The notes below the pieces were generated by a model, which did not search any database, was not told where the DNA came from, and saw only the letters and a list, made by a program, of their open reading frames with translations. From NCBI RefSeq assembly GCF_016808095.1, contig NC_068979.1:21721444-21785443 (forward strand): a stretch of DNA of 64,000 bases, read 5' to 3'. This stretch comes from Vigna angularis. Its lineage: Eukaryota > Streptophyta > Magnoliopsida > Fabales > Fabaceae. Below, one piece after another: positions 1 through 10,700 of the stretch. Position 1 is the stretch's first letter. Each line of letters opens with the position of its first letter. The position numbers were made by a program, and so were the translations under genes.

Positions 1-3000
1 TTCTTATCTAGATATATCTTTCCTTGTCCCTGACCCATTACAACCATGAAAAGACCTTTTGATTTGAACATGCGTATATGCTTGAGTATTGATATTAATT
101 CAGTAATATCAGGTATGTGGCCGTATATATCTTCCAAAAGAATTCTATGCATGCATGTGGCCGGGCTTATACCAGGTATGTCAGCCAAACTCCAACCAAT
201 TGCCTTCTTGTGCTTACTCAGTACACCAAGCAACTTCTCCTCTTGAACAGAATCAAGGGAGGTAGAAATGATCACCGGTTTCTTCTCATCATCCTCCAAG
301 TACATGTACTTGAGGTTATCAGGTAGTTGTTTCAGCTCAAGAGTGGGTGTCTGTAAGTCAGATTCAGGTGTACTACCTGCAACGTGGTTAATGCATTCTG
401 ACTCTAAAGAGTTCACAGGTAAAGGCAGAACACTCGTCTCATCACAATCTAAATCAATTTCCATCTCAGACATGTCAACACCATCATCAATATTATGCAT
501 GGCATCAGCATCCTGGTCATCACAATCCTCATCAAAATCCATAACATTATCAACATCATCCTCAAATTCTGATTCGAATCCAGATTCAATGCATGAATGC
601 AAAGAAGATAGAAAAGAATGCTTCTTCTCATGCTCAGAATGAAGGTCGTCAATGATAAATTCATCAATAATGTCATCCAATGTATCGACCCTAAACAGAG
701 AATGGTCCTCAGCTGGAAATTTCATTGCATCTAGGATATTAAAATGAACAACAATATCAACAAATTCCATAGACAAAGTTCCAGCATATACATCAATCTT
801 AGTTCGGGCAGTTTTCAAGAATGGCCTGCCTAAGATAATGGGAGCGGATCCATGAGAGAATCCCTCCTCCATTTCCAAAACGTAAAAGTCAGCAGGAAAA
901 ATTAATTCACCAACCCTAACTAAGACATCTTCTATGAAACCTGTCGGGTGGGTAACGCTTCTATTGGCCAACTGAATGACCACACCTGTGGTTTGCAAAG
1001 GACCTAGAGACAAAGATTTATATATGGACAAAGGCATGACATTAATCGAAGCACCCAAATCGAGCATGGCATTCTCAAACTTATTGTTTCCAATCACACA
1101 AGGAATACAAAATATCCCTGGGTCCTTGCACTTTTCAGGAATGTGTGGGACCGCTTTACCAATAAGTGCAGATACATTCCTTCCCATGCTAATCCTCTCA
1201 TTGCCCTTCATCTTCCTCTTGTGTGTGCACAACTCCTTCAAGAATTTGGCATATTTCGGTATCTGCTTGATGGCATCGAGTAGAGGTATGTTCACCTCTA
1301 CCTTCTTGAAGGTCTCCAAAATTTCCCTATCCACCTCTTCCATCTTTTTGCTAGGAAGGGCCCGTGAAGGGAATAGAAGAGGGACAGGTCGATCAATTAA
1401 TGGAGAAGATGCGGTAGCGGTGGTGGTGGAAAAGGAAGAAGATCCACCTGAAGAAGATCCTCCGGCTGGAGAAGAAGATCCACCCACCTCAAATGTCCTG
1501 CATGGACCATCGTGGTCGTCCTCTCTAGGACAAGTGGCAGGCACGGGTGTAGGTGTAGAAGCGGGCTCTGAAGGCACAACAATCTGCTTCCCTGATCTGA
1601 GGGTTATGGCACTTACATTCCTTGGATTCTGCACAGTTTGGGATGGTAACTTATCGGAATTCTGTGACTGTGCCTGGTTTATCTGAGTAGCCATCTGACC
1701 CATCTGGTTAGTGAGACTCTGTATGGAAGCTCTAGTCTCCTGCTGAAATTGCATGTTATCTTTTTGAAACTGCAGGTTTTGCATAGTCATCTGTCTCACT
1801 AGCTCTTCCAATGAAGGTTCAGACGAAGTGGAATGTTGAGCAGCTGGTTGGGCAGGTGCCTCTTGCTGCTGCTGTTGTTGTTGCCTCTGGTGTTGTTGCA
1901 TAGGTGGAGGCACATATCTGTTAGGTGCTCCAGCATTCAGGAAAGGTGTTGCCTGCTGTTGATGTTGTGGCGCATTGTTCCATCTAAGATTAGGGTGATT
2001 CATCCACCCTGGGTTGTACCTGTTGCTGGATAAGTCATGATTTTGTTGTTGTGGCTGCCTGTTGTTGTAGATGTTCGTAGCATAAGCCTGAGGTGTATCG
2101 TGAGAACTTGGTTGCTGTAGAGAAGGACAAACATCAGTGTGATGGTCACTAGAACAAATAGCACACACTCGTGCAACAGAAGTAGATGGAGGTGTCGATC
2201 TCTGACTGGATGCCAACTGTGTCACCAACTTCGCAAGAGAGTTAATCTGGCCTTCCAACTTGCTTTCAACAACCGATAAAGACTGGGCAACAACATCATG
2301 TACGCCCTTCACCACAATGGCATCATTTCTCACACTGAACTGTTGGGAGTTAGAAGCCATCTTTTTAATCAAATGCCTAGCTTCAGCAGGCGTCATGTCT
2401 CCAAGCGCTCCACCACTGGCAGCATCGATCATACTCCTCTCCATGTTGTTCAGTCCTTCATAGAAATACTGGAGAAGCAGTTGCTCGCTTATCTGATGGT
2501 GAGGGCAGCTTGCACAAAGTTTCTTGAATCTTTCCCAGTACTCATATAAGCTCTCCTCTCCAAACTATCTAATCCCAGATATATCTTTCCTGATCGCAGT
2601 TGTTCGGGATGCTGGAAAAAATTTCTCCAAGAATAACCTCTTTAGATCGTCCCAGCTGGTGATGGATCTAGGCGCCAAACAGTATAACCAATCCTTTGCT
2701 ACACCTTCTAGCGAATGCGGGAATGCCTTCAGAAAGATACTGTCTTCAGGAACATCATGAGGTTTCATTGATGAACAAACAATATGGAATTCCTTGAGAT
2801 GTTTATGTGGGCTTTCGCCTGCAAGGCCATGAAACTTTGGTAACAAATGGATTAGTCCAGTCTTGAGAACATATGGAACATCTTCATCTGGATACTGGAT
2901 GCACAAACTTTCGTAGGTGAAATCAGGTGCAGCCATTTCTCTAAGAGTCCTCTCGCGAGGTGGAGGTTGTGCCATATCGTTCTCAGTGTGAAAAATAACA

Positions 3001-3161
3001 GAATCAGAATCAGAATCAGTAGTCGGATGTTCCGTATCTACTGCAACTGGCTCGACAAATGACTCTAAAGATAAATTCCTAGAAATACTGGCTAACCTAT
3101 GAAACGTCCTTTCAATCTCAGGATCAAAGGGTGATATGGTTCCAGGATTGCTCCTAGTCAT
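1..3161 (-). pseudogene. Athila-like gag-protease frame with one in-frame amber, running off the window
   Basis: One reading frame starts at an ATG (3159-3161) and stays open to base 1, apart from a TAG at 2565-2567 inside the conserved gag segment, where related gags have a glutamine. The first 198 codons are a plant retrotransposon gag domain (PHKHLKEF, AFPHSLEGVAKDWLY). After the amber come EYWERFKKLCASCPHHQ, a CX2CX4HX4C zinc knuckle (CAICSSDHHTDVC, near 2125-2165), Gln- and Ser-rich linkers, and an aspartic protease region with DLGASINVMP (about 1030-1066). The frame reaches the start of reverse transcriptase (CMHRILLE, near 125-150). It then runs into about 97 bases that match the opposite strand of 6390-6485, so pol is lost or rearranged there. 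Gag should form the virus-like particle and the protease process it. The amber makes a full product unlikely. Family placement by PBS and gag type is good; activity is doubtful. Confidence 0.85.
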
Positions 3162-3253
3162 GTACTAAGTTACAGCACCCTACAATCACGAGACTCAAAC
3201 ATAGACGACAAAACACATATTTACCAAAAAAAACCTCAAACTAAACCATTGGT

Positions 3254-3270
3254 CCCCGGCAGCGGCGCCA
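3254..3270 (-). other. Primer-binding site, tRNA-Asp type, for the element at 1-6020
   Basis: The plus strand reads ccccggcagcggcgcca, the 3' end of tRNA-Asp with one change from the usual CAACGG. Read on the minus strand it is TGGCGCCGCTGCCGGGG, the Athila-type primer site. It lies 5 bases from the LTR end at 3276, so the element runs leftward and 3276-6020 is its 5' LTR. Confidence 0.85.
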
Positions 3271-3275
3271 AAATT

Positions 3276-6020
3276 TGATACAACTGTCGCGGTCGTACAA
3301 ATTTTAAGCAACAAAAAATAATGCAGTATAGCTAGGATGTGACTCCTAGGTCGTCTCTCAAGGACCAAATGTGGTTCAGTCTTAGGTCAACACGTAGTGG
3401 GGGGGTTGTGATTGTTTTTGGTTGCGGAAAAATGTAAATGTTGAAAGCAGTAAATTAACAAACCGTAAAAATAAAACAGAAAATAGTAAAAAGAAAAACA
3501 AAATTTAAAAACAGTAAAACGAAATTAAAACAGTAAAAATGAAATTACAGCAACATAAAACAGTAGAAATAAATCTGGGACAGTAAAAACGAAAATACAG
3601 AAAAACAGAAAATACAGAAAACAGTAAATACAGAAAATAGTGAAAACAGAAAATTTTAGAAAACAGTAAAAACAAAATTACAGCAACATAAAACAGTAGA
3701 AATAAATCTGGGACAGTAAAAACGAAAATACAGAAAAACAGAAAATACGGAAAACTGTAAAAACAGTAAAACAGTAAAAACAAAAAAGATGAAATTATAG
3801 CAGTAAATAATAACAGTAAAAACAGTACAGAATTTCAAAATCAGTAAAACAGTAACAGCAAAATACAGAAGACGAAAATACAGAAAAACAGAAAATACAG
3901 AAAACAGTAAATACAGAAAAAAGTGAAAACAGAATCAAACTTAATGCAGTAAAATACAGAGAATAAAATTACAGTGAATTAATCAACATGCAAAAGTAAA
4001 GAAGAGGAGAAATTAAATTGCAGAAAACAACAACTGAAATTGAATTACAACAGAAATTAAATTACAGCAGGAAAAAGAGACAGTAAAATCTGAAATTTAA
4101 AAACAGAAATTGAAATGCTTCTAAAACTTACCTCATGTGCCGTGACAAATTTGCTTGGTTTCATTGAAATGATAATTGTAAATGGACATCCAAAACCATA
4201 AGCATCCAACATCTATATCAATTTAATTTGCAAAGAAAACTTACCTCTTTTCAGCACTTCTTGTCATCTTTTGAATTGAACACCAATTTGAATTTTATTC
4301 TCCACATGCACACTAAGTCAGCCACAGTACCAAGTTTTCCTTTCCTTCTTAATTAAAACAAAATCAAAGATGAATTAAAAGAGAATGAGCTTTGACAATT
4401 TCCATAAGTTACCAATTGCTTTGTTTTTATTTTTTTTTTACTTCTTACAACTTTAAAATAAAATCATGAATCAATACTTCATTACTTACCTCAAAACAGC
4501 CATGAACATTCAACCTTAAACCATAAAAGGATTCAAACAAAAACTTACCAAAAACAAGGAAATGAAAGAACAAGAATAACACTTACACATCCATTGGTTT
4601 TTTATTTTTTTTAGCACAAGTGAATAGAATGAAACACTTCCAAATTGAAATTACAATGCTTATAAAATTACAACAACAACTTACAAACTCAAAATACAAA
4701 TTAATACCAAGATGAAAACAGTAGATGAATGAAAGCTTAAATGGAAAAGTGTACAAAACCAAAGGTGAAGGCACCAAGAACTTCAAGCTACATCATCCTT
4801 CATTCTTTCTAGCAATCATCGTTTTTTTTCTCATCCAACTCCAAACTCTTCTTGTTTGCCTTGGTTTTTCACGGCTCTCTCTCCCCAACTCAGAAAAAAA
4901 AAATTGGTTTCTTTCATCTCCACTCAAAATGATGATGAATTCCTTAGTGGATGGAGCCCTCAAAGTAATGGAGTACTTCCACTAGCTCCCCTTTTCTGCT
5001 GAACCAAGAATTGTTGCAGCTGGAAAGTGAAGTTTTTGCTGCTGGAAAGTGAAGTCTCTTGCTTGTGTTAAATCCATTGGCTTCCATGGGTGTGATGGCT
5101 GCTGAGAGTTATGATTCCTTTGGTGCTCCACTTCACATTTCCATGAGCATGTGCTAATAAAATAAAGGAAGCAAGACTCCATTCATTGTTGGCTGCCCAT
5201 TTCCACGTGAATGTGTGCTCTTTCATGGGTCTTTTGCTTTCTTTGCTTTGGGTCCACTTGTCCCATGCTCTCCTTGGTTGGATGCTTCATGTGACACACC
5301 AAAGATGTTCCAAAATAATTCTCTATGTGCTTCATGTATGAATTGGAAGAGTGTGACAAATTCAGAAAATTTGTGGCAGCACCCATGCTTCATTCCATCA
5401 TCCATGTACATTGTTTGTGCAACAATATTCACATAAAACTTTGTGTGCTTATGTGCTTGGTTTCCAATTCATTTCAACTGTGAGATGCATCTCTAAGCCA
5501 ATACTTTGATATTCCAGCCACCACAAATACCAAACAACAAGTAAATGCAAACAGATTAAAAATCACTCAAACAGTGTGTACTAGACTGACATAGGATAGT
5601 AAAATAAATACTGGGAATAACACAAAACGAATTTGAACAAAGTAAAAACTATACTTGAAAATAGACATCTAGACGAAACCATGAAAAAAAATTCCATGCA
5701 AAACGGATAAGAATTGGACTCGAACGAAGAAATACAAGTTGACACAAAATTCAAACAGCAACCAGCGAAAATTGAAATGGGTAAGATGAAATTAGCTCAA
5801 TTGTTATTTTTCATTTAGCCTTCAAATGTCCCAAATTGTATCTCCAAATTTTCCTTGTAAAATAATTGGCTCAGATAATTCAAATTAGTTAAAATAAGAA
5901 TTTTCGATCAAATTTAGCACATTTAGGAAAAATAGGATAAATACTGAGCAACTAAGCGCAATTTCTTGATTAAACCCGGTGTAATAAGCTAAGTGCAGTG
6001 AGTAAAATATTGATTCATCA
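3276..6020 (-). mobile_element. LTR A1 of an Athila-like (family A) element
   Basis: The LTR is read on the minus strand. On the plus strand it begins TGATACAACTGTCGCGGTCG and ends TTGATTCATCA. The inner end is conserved in A2, A3 and the solo LTR at 35560 (CTAGGTCGTCTCTCAAGGAC shortly after the start). Length is 2745 bp. It holds an A-rich cagtaaa array (3440-3960), a spacer with accctcatgtgccgtgac-like sequence near 4130, and the conserved far end (ttaaaataagaatttt...). It borders internal sequence on both sides, so it is shared by two tandem elements or is the product of LTR recombination. ORFs inside it are low-complexity noise. Confidence 0.85.
3440..3960. repeat. A-rich CAGTAAA/CAGAAAA micro-repeat block in LTR A1
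   Basis: Dozens of irregular copies of acagtaaaa, acagaaaat and gaaaatacag run head to tail, with an almost C- and T-free plus strand. The same kind of block sits at the same place in A2 (about 6960-7500), A3 (about 19610-19870) and the solo LTR (about 35720-36000), so it is a family-A property, expanded most in A1 and A2. Confidence 0.8.
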
Positions 6021-6768
6021 AAATAGACCACACTTAGTCTTTTGCACTCCTGGGCAAAATCAAGATGCAAAAACAGGGAACCACTCAAACATCAGGAAGC
6101 TAACACAGACTCGGCAAACAGACAACAGAGACTCCAAACACACAGTCGCACTATTCTCATAAAATCTGGACAGTTAAAAAGTATAGGCAGAGTCCCACAC
6201 AGAGTAAATACTCAAAGAGTCATCCAAACAATTCAGTACAAGGAAAACAATCAATCAGTTCAAGAGATGGATCAAAAGCAACAAAGCCTCACAGATGCAC
6301 TCACAGTGTTTCTCTCAAGTGTCTAGGGTAAATCAATGTCACTCAATGCACTCAAGAAGACAAACACAAATAGACTTGGCAAGCCTCTAATATCAATACT
6401 CAAGCATATACGCATGTTCAAATCAAAAGGTCTTTTCATGGTTGTAATGGGTCAGGGACAAGGAAAGATATATCTAGATAAGAAGCTACAAACCATAAGG
6501 AACAGAGGAGCAATGGGGAACAAGTGTAATACATTCAAACACACCCACAACCTCTGATTTCGTCCTCTTCTTGACTCCATTATTCACAATTTTTCACAAA
6601 TTTTTTTTTAATGATTTTTCTTTCTCTTTTTTTTTTTTACATTTTTTTTTTGGTCCTGTCTCTTTTTCTTTACTCTATTTAGCACACAATTCCAAGAGAC
6701 AAGATACACCATATATTCACAAAAACACGATAAAGAGAATGCTCACTTAGCCAATTCATCTGAAAACT
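6021..6768 (-). mobile_element. Short family-A internal remnant between LTRs A1 and A2
   Basis: This 748-bp stretch sits between the outer end of A1 and the primer site of A2. It has no gag or pol. It begins with gaccacactta near 6025, a phrase that recurs at 14688, 15301 and 17525. About 6280-6760 aligns with 14225-14700, the 3' noncoding part of the other family-A element. With A1 and A2 it forms an LTR-internal-LTR unit reduced to noncoding sequence, presumably a deletion derivative. Confidence 0.7.
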
Positions 6769-6785
6769 CCCCGGCAGCGGCGCCA
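6769..6785 (-). other. Primer-binding site, tRNA-Asp type, next to LTR A2
   Basis: The plus strand has the same 17-base ccccggcagcggcgcca as at 3254, with the same aaatt spacer before the LTR end at 6791. Confidence 0.85.
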
Positions 6786-6790
6786 AAATT

Positions 6791-8420
6791 TGATACGACT
6801 GTCGCGGTCATACAAATTTGATACAGAAAAAATAATGCAGTATAGATACCAGGAAGTGACTCCTAGGTCGTCTCTCAAGGACCAATATTGTGGGTTCAGT
6901 CTCAGATTTAACATGAAGTAGGGGGTGTTTACAATTTGTTTGAACAAAAAATTAAATTACGGTAAAAATTAAACTAAAACGGTAAAACTAAATTAAAACA
7001 GTAAAAATTAAACTGCTACAGTAAAAACGAATTTACAGTAAAATAAAACATTAAAATTAAATCTGGAACAGAAAACTAAATTACAGAAAACGAAAATACA
7101 GTAAACAATAAATACAGAAAATAGTAAAAACAGAAAACAGTAAAAAAAAATGAAAATACAGTAACATGAAACAGTGAAAATAAATCTGGAACAATAAAAA
7201 TGAAAATACAGAAAAACATAAAATGCAGAAAATAGTAAATACAGAAAATAGTAAAAACAGTAAAACATCAAAAACAAAAATATGAAATTACAGCAGTAAA
7301 TAATAACAGTAAAAACAATGAATACAAAATTTCAAAATCAGTAAAACAGTAAAAGAAAAATACAGAAAGAAAATAATAAATACAGAAATCAATAAAAACA
7401 GAAAACAGTAAATTTTAGAAAACAGTAAAAAACGGAATAAAAAAAATAACTGCAGTAAAATACAGAAAATAAAATTACAGTAAATGATCAACATCCAAAA
7501 ATAAAGAAAAGCAGAAATTAAATTGCATAAAACAACAACTGAAATTAAATTACAACATAAATAAAATTACAGCAGTAAAAAAAAACAGTAAAATCTGGAA
7601 ATTTAAAAACAGAATTTGAAATGCTTCTAAAAATTACCTCATGTGCCGTGACAAATTTGCTTGGTTTCATTGAAAGGATAATTGCAAATGGACATCCAAA
7701 ACCGTAAACATCCAACATCCATACCAATTCAATTTTACAAAGAAAACATTTACTTCAACTTCAATTACATTTCTAAATGAAAAGCAAATTAAATTGTATT
7801 CTCCACATCACCTACGTACACAACAATCCAGCCATTGATACAAAAAAGGAGAGAAGAAAAATTTTGGAGGGGGTTAGTTGGTGGATGGAGAGGAGAGGCC
7901 GTGAGCTCATGGTGGGAGGATGAAGAAAACAAATCACTGCTGGGATGGAGGATGATGCTTGGATTCTTGTTGTCTTCTAAATTGGTGTTGTACATCTTTC
8001 CATTTAAGTTTTTGTTCATTTGTTGTTATATTCATCTTAGTATTCTATAAACTGTAATTTGTATTTTGTTTGTGCAAGTTGATGTTGTAATTTTAGAAGC
8101 TTTGTAATTTCATTTTGGGAAGTGTTTTTCCTTCTTTTGATTTATGGTGCAAGGTCTCGGCTTGTTTAAGAGTTATTCTCCTTCTTTCATTTTGTTTTCT
8201 ATGCAATTTTGTTGAATCTTTTTAGTGTTTATGCATAGATGTTCTAGGCTCTTTCTCTTTTAATACCTCTTTGATTTTAATTTAATTAGTGATGAAAGAA
8301 AGTCTTGGTGTCATGGCTGGAATGGTAAGCAATTTGATTGAAATTGAAGAAGTAAATTAGGTGGAGTAGGTGTGTACGTAAAAGAGCTCTTTTCCTTGTA
8401 GAAATCATCATTTTCTTCTA
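6791..8420 (-). mobile_element. LTR A2, truncated and internally inverted
   Basis: It starts like the other family-A LTRs (TGATACGACTGTCGCGG, then the CTCAAGGACC segment) and stays parallel to A1 to about 7740. From about 7840 to 8400 it matches A1 only on the opposite strand. For example, 7985-8140 is the reverse complement of about 4620-4790, and 8260-8330 of about 4315-4385. The conserved family-A outer end (GATTCATCA) is missing. The right border is approximate, because the sequence passes into the 3' region of the Tat-like element. Confidence 0.7.
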
Positions 8421-8625
8421 AAAATTCATTAGCATTTAGGTTGCACATTGAGGTTTCAAAATCCATATACTTGTACAAAAATGCAACACCTTGTTTCTTA
8501 ATTTCAAATTTTCAAACAAAAAGAAAAAAATCAATCAAAATAAAAATAAAATCAAAAAAAATCTCTCAAAATTTCAACAAATTCAAAATTTCATCTTTTC
8601 AAAACAATCAACCAATTTTTTTGTC
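8421..8625. other. A-rich linker between LTR A2 and satellite 1
   Basis: Short AT-rich sequence of aaaaatcaatcaaaataaaa type. No gene or recognisable LTR end. It probably belongs to the Tat 3' untranslated region. Confidence 0.4.
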
Positions 8626-9503
8626 ATTGGTATCTCGGCCCTCTGTAGGACAATGGTCGAGCCCAATTTTAATTTCTGTCATTGGTATCTCGGCCCTCTG
8701 TAAGACAATGGTCGAGCCCAATTTTGCTTTTTGTCATTGGTATCTCGGCCCTCTGTAAGACAATGGTCGAGCCCAATTTTGCTTTTTGCCATTGGTATCT
8801 CGGCCCTCTGTAAGACAATGGTCGAGCCCAATTTTAATTTCTGTCATTGGTATCTCGGCCCTCTGTAAGACAATGGTCGAGCCCAATTTTGCTTTTTGTC
8901 ATTGGTATCTCGGCCCTCTGTAAGACAATGGTCGAGCCCAATTTTACTTTCTTCTATTGGTATCTCGGCCCTCTGTAAGACAATGGTCGAGCCCAATTTT
9001 GCTTTTTGCCATTGGTATCTCGGCCCTCTGTAAGACAATGGTCGAGCCCAATTTTGCTTTTTGTCATTGGTATCTCGGCCCTCTGTAAGACAATGGTCGA
9101 GCCCAATTTTACTTTCTGCTATTGGTATCTCGGCCCTCTGTAAGACAATGGTCGAGCCCAATTTTGCTTTCTGTCATTGGTATCTCGGCCCTCTGTAAGA
9201 CAATGGTCGAGCCCAATTTTGCTTTCTGTCATTGGTGTCTCGGCCCTCTGTAAGACAATGGTCGAGCCCAATTTTAATTTCTGTCATTGGTATCTTGGCC
9301 CTCTGTAAGACAATGGTCGAGCCCAGTTTTACTTTCTGCCATTGGTATCTCGGCCCTCTGTAAGACAATGGTCGAGCCCAATTTTACTTTCTGTCATTGG
9401 TATCTCGGCCCTCTGTAAGACAATGGTCGAGCCCAATTTTGCTTTTTTTGCCATTGGTATCTCGGCCCTCTGTAAGACAATGGTCGAGCCCATTTTTACT
9501 TTT
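8626..9503 (+). repeat. Satellite 1: 55-bp tandem repeat, 16 copies
   Basis: The unit is attggtatctcggccctctg followed by taagacaatggtcgagccca and an attttgctttttgtc spacer. Copies start every 55 bp (8626, 8681, 8736 ... 9396, 9452) and differ mainly in the T-rich spacer. The two 105-aa and similar ORFs here are just the repeat read in frame. Known Ogre/Tat elements carry hypervariable satellites between pol and the polypurine tract, which fits the PPT and LTR found downstream. Confidence 0.95.
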
Positions 9504-9785
9504 TCAAACGACCCTCTGCATGGCAATGGTCAGGTACATATTTTTAATTTTTTCAAATGACCCTCTGCATGGCAATGGTCAAGTCAGATTTTACTCTTTC
9601 AAATGACCCTCTGCGTGGCAATGGTCAGGTACATATTTTTAATTTTTTCAAATGACCCTCTGCGTGGCAATGGTCAGGTACATATTTTTAATTTTTTCAA
9701 ATGACCCTCTGCATGGCAATGGTCAAGTCCAAATTTTAATTTTTTTCAAATGACCCTCTGCATGGCAATGGTCGAACCCAATCAA
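9504..9785 (+). repeat. Satellite 2: about 50-bp tandem repeat, 6 copies
   Basis: The unit is tcaaatgaccctctgcatgg, caatggtcaggtacat and a T/A spacer. It shares the frame CCCTCTG-N5-CAATGGTC with satellite 1, so the two are probably diverged from one unit. An A-homopolymer-rich stretch (about 9820-9950) follows. Confidence 0.9.
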
Positions 9786-9964
9786 ATTCAAATTTCTCAT
9801 TCATTTAATCTTGTTCATTTTATTTGAAAAAAAAAACAAAAATAACAAAAAAAAAAAACAAAAAAAAACAAAAAAAAACAAAAAAAAAAAACAAAGGAAA
9901 CAAAAGAAAAAAATTTTAAAAAAAAATGAAAAAAAATTCCATGTTTGATCCTGTTTCCTTTTCA

Positions 9965-10700
9965 TTGAAATCCGAACGAAATTAATATTTCTATCTTTAC
10001 TTATCTTTTACTCTGATAATATGAAAACATTGTTTATCATATGATCTAGTAAAATCTAAGTAAAGAGGAGATGCACTCAATTTCGTCCGGGTTGATTAAT
10101 AAATTTACTTTCATAAAAAAAAAAAGATTATTTCCTCGCTCACTGCATCTGCAGCATTGGTGGACCCTCCACAAGGTTGTCTCACTTCAATTCTCAGTTT
10201 TGTTTGTTTGTTTTGTTCTCTGTTTGTTTCTTGTTTATCTTGAAATCCAGACGAAATTAGTATTTCTATCTTTACTTAACTTTTACTCTGATAATATGAA
10301 AACTTTGTTTATCATATGATCTAGTAAAATCTAAGTAAAGAGGGGCAGCAGCTGTCAACACTCAATTTCGTCCGGGTTGATTAATAAATTTACTTTCATA
10401 AAAAAAAAAGATTATTTCCTCGCTCACTGCATCTGCAGCATTGGTGGACCCTCCACACGGTTGTCTCACTTCAATTCTCAGTTTTGTTTGTTTGTTTTAT
10501 TCTCTGTTTGTTTCTTGTTTATCTTGAAATCCAGACGAAATTAGTATTTCTATCTTTACTTAACTTTTACTCTGATAATATGAAAACTTTGTTTATCATA
10601 TGATCTAGTAAAATCTAAGTAAAGAGGGGCAGTTGTCAACACTCAATTTCGTCCGGGTTGATTAAATAAAATTTATTTTCATCAAAAGGAAAAATATAAG
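9965..10700 (+). repeat. Triplicated segment spanning the polypurine tract and LTR start
   Basis: Three copies start near 9965, 10241 and 10525 (period about 276-284 bp; the third is partial). Each holds tgaaatcc..acgaaatta, atcatatgatctagtaaaat, ctaagtaaagagg (polypurine tract) and then actcaatttcgtccgggttg, which is the first part of LTR B1. Copies 2 and 3 contain the complete TGTCAACACTC LTR terminus; copy 1 has a shortened version. Confidence 0.85.
10621..10632 (+). other. Polypurine tract of the family-B (Tat/Ogre-like) element
   Basis: aaagaggggcag lies directly before the TGTCAACACTC end of LTR B1. It would prime plus-strand DNA synthesis. Two further copies lie upstream in the triplicated segment. 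Confidence 0.7.

Noticed and set aside
8626..9503. Regular array resembling a CRISPR locus
   Set aside because: Head-to-tail 55-bp satellite with no unique spacers, in a plant transposon; not CRISPR.
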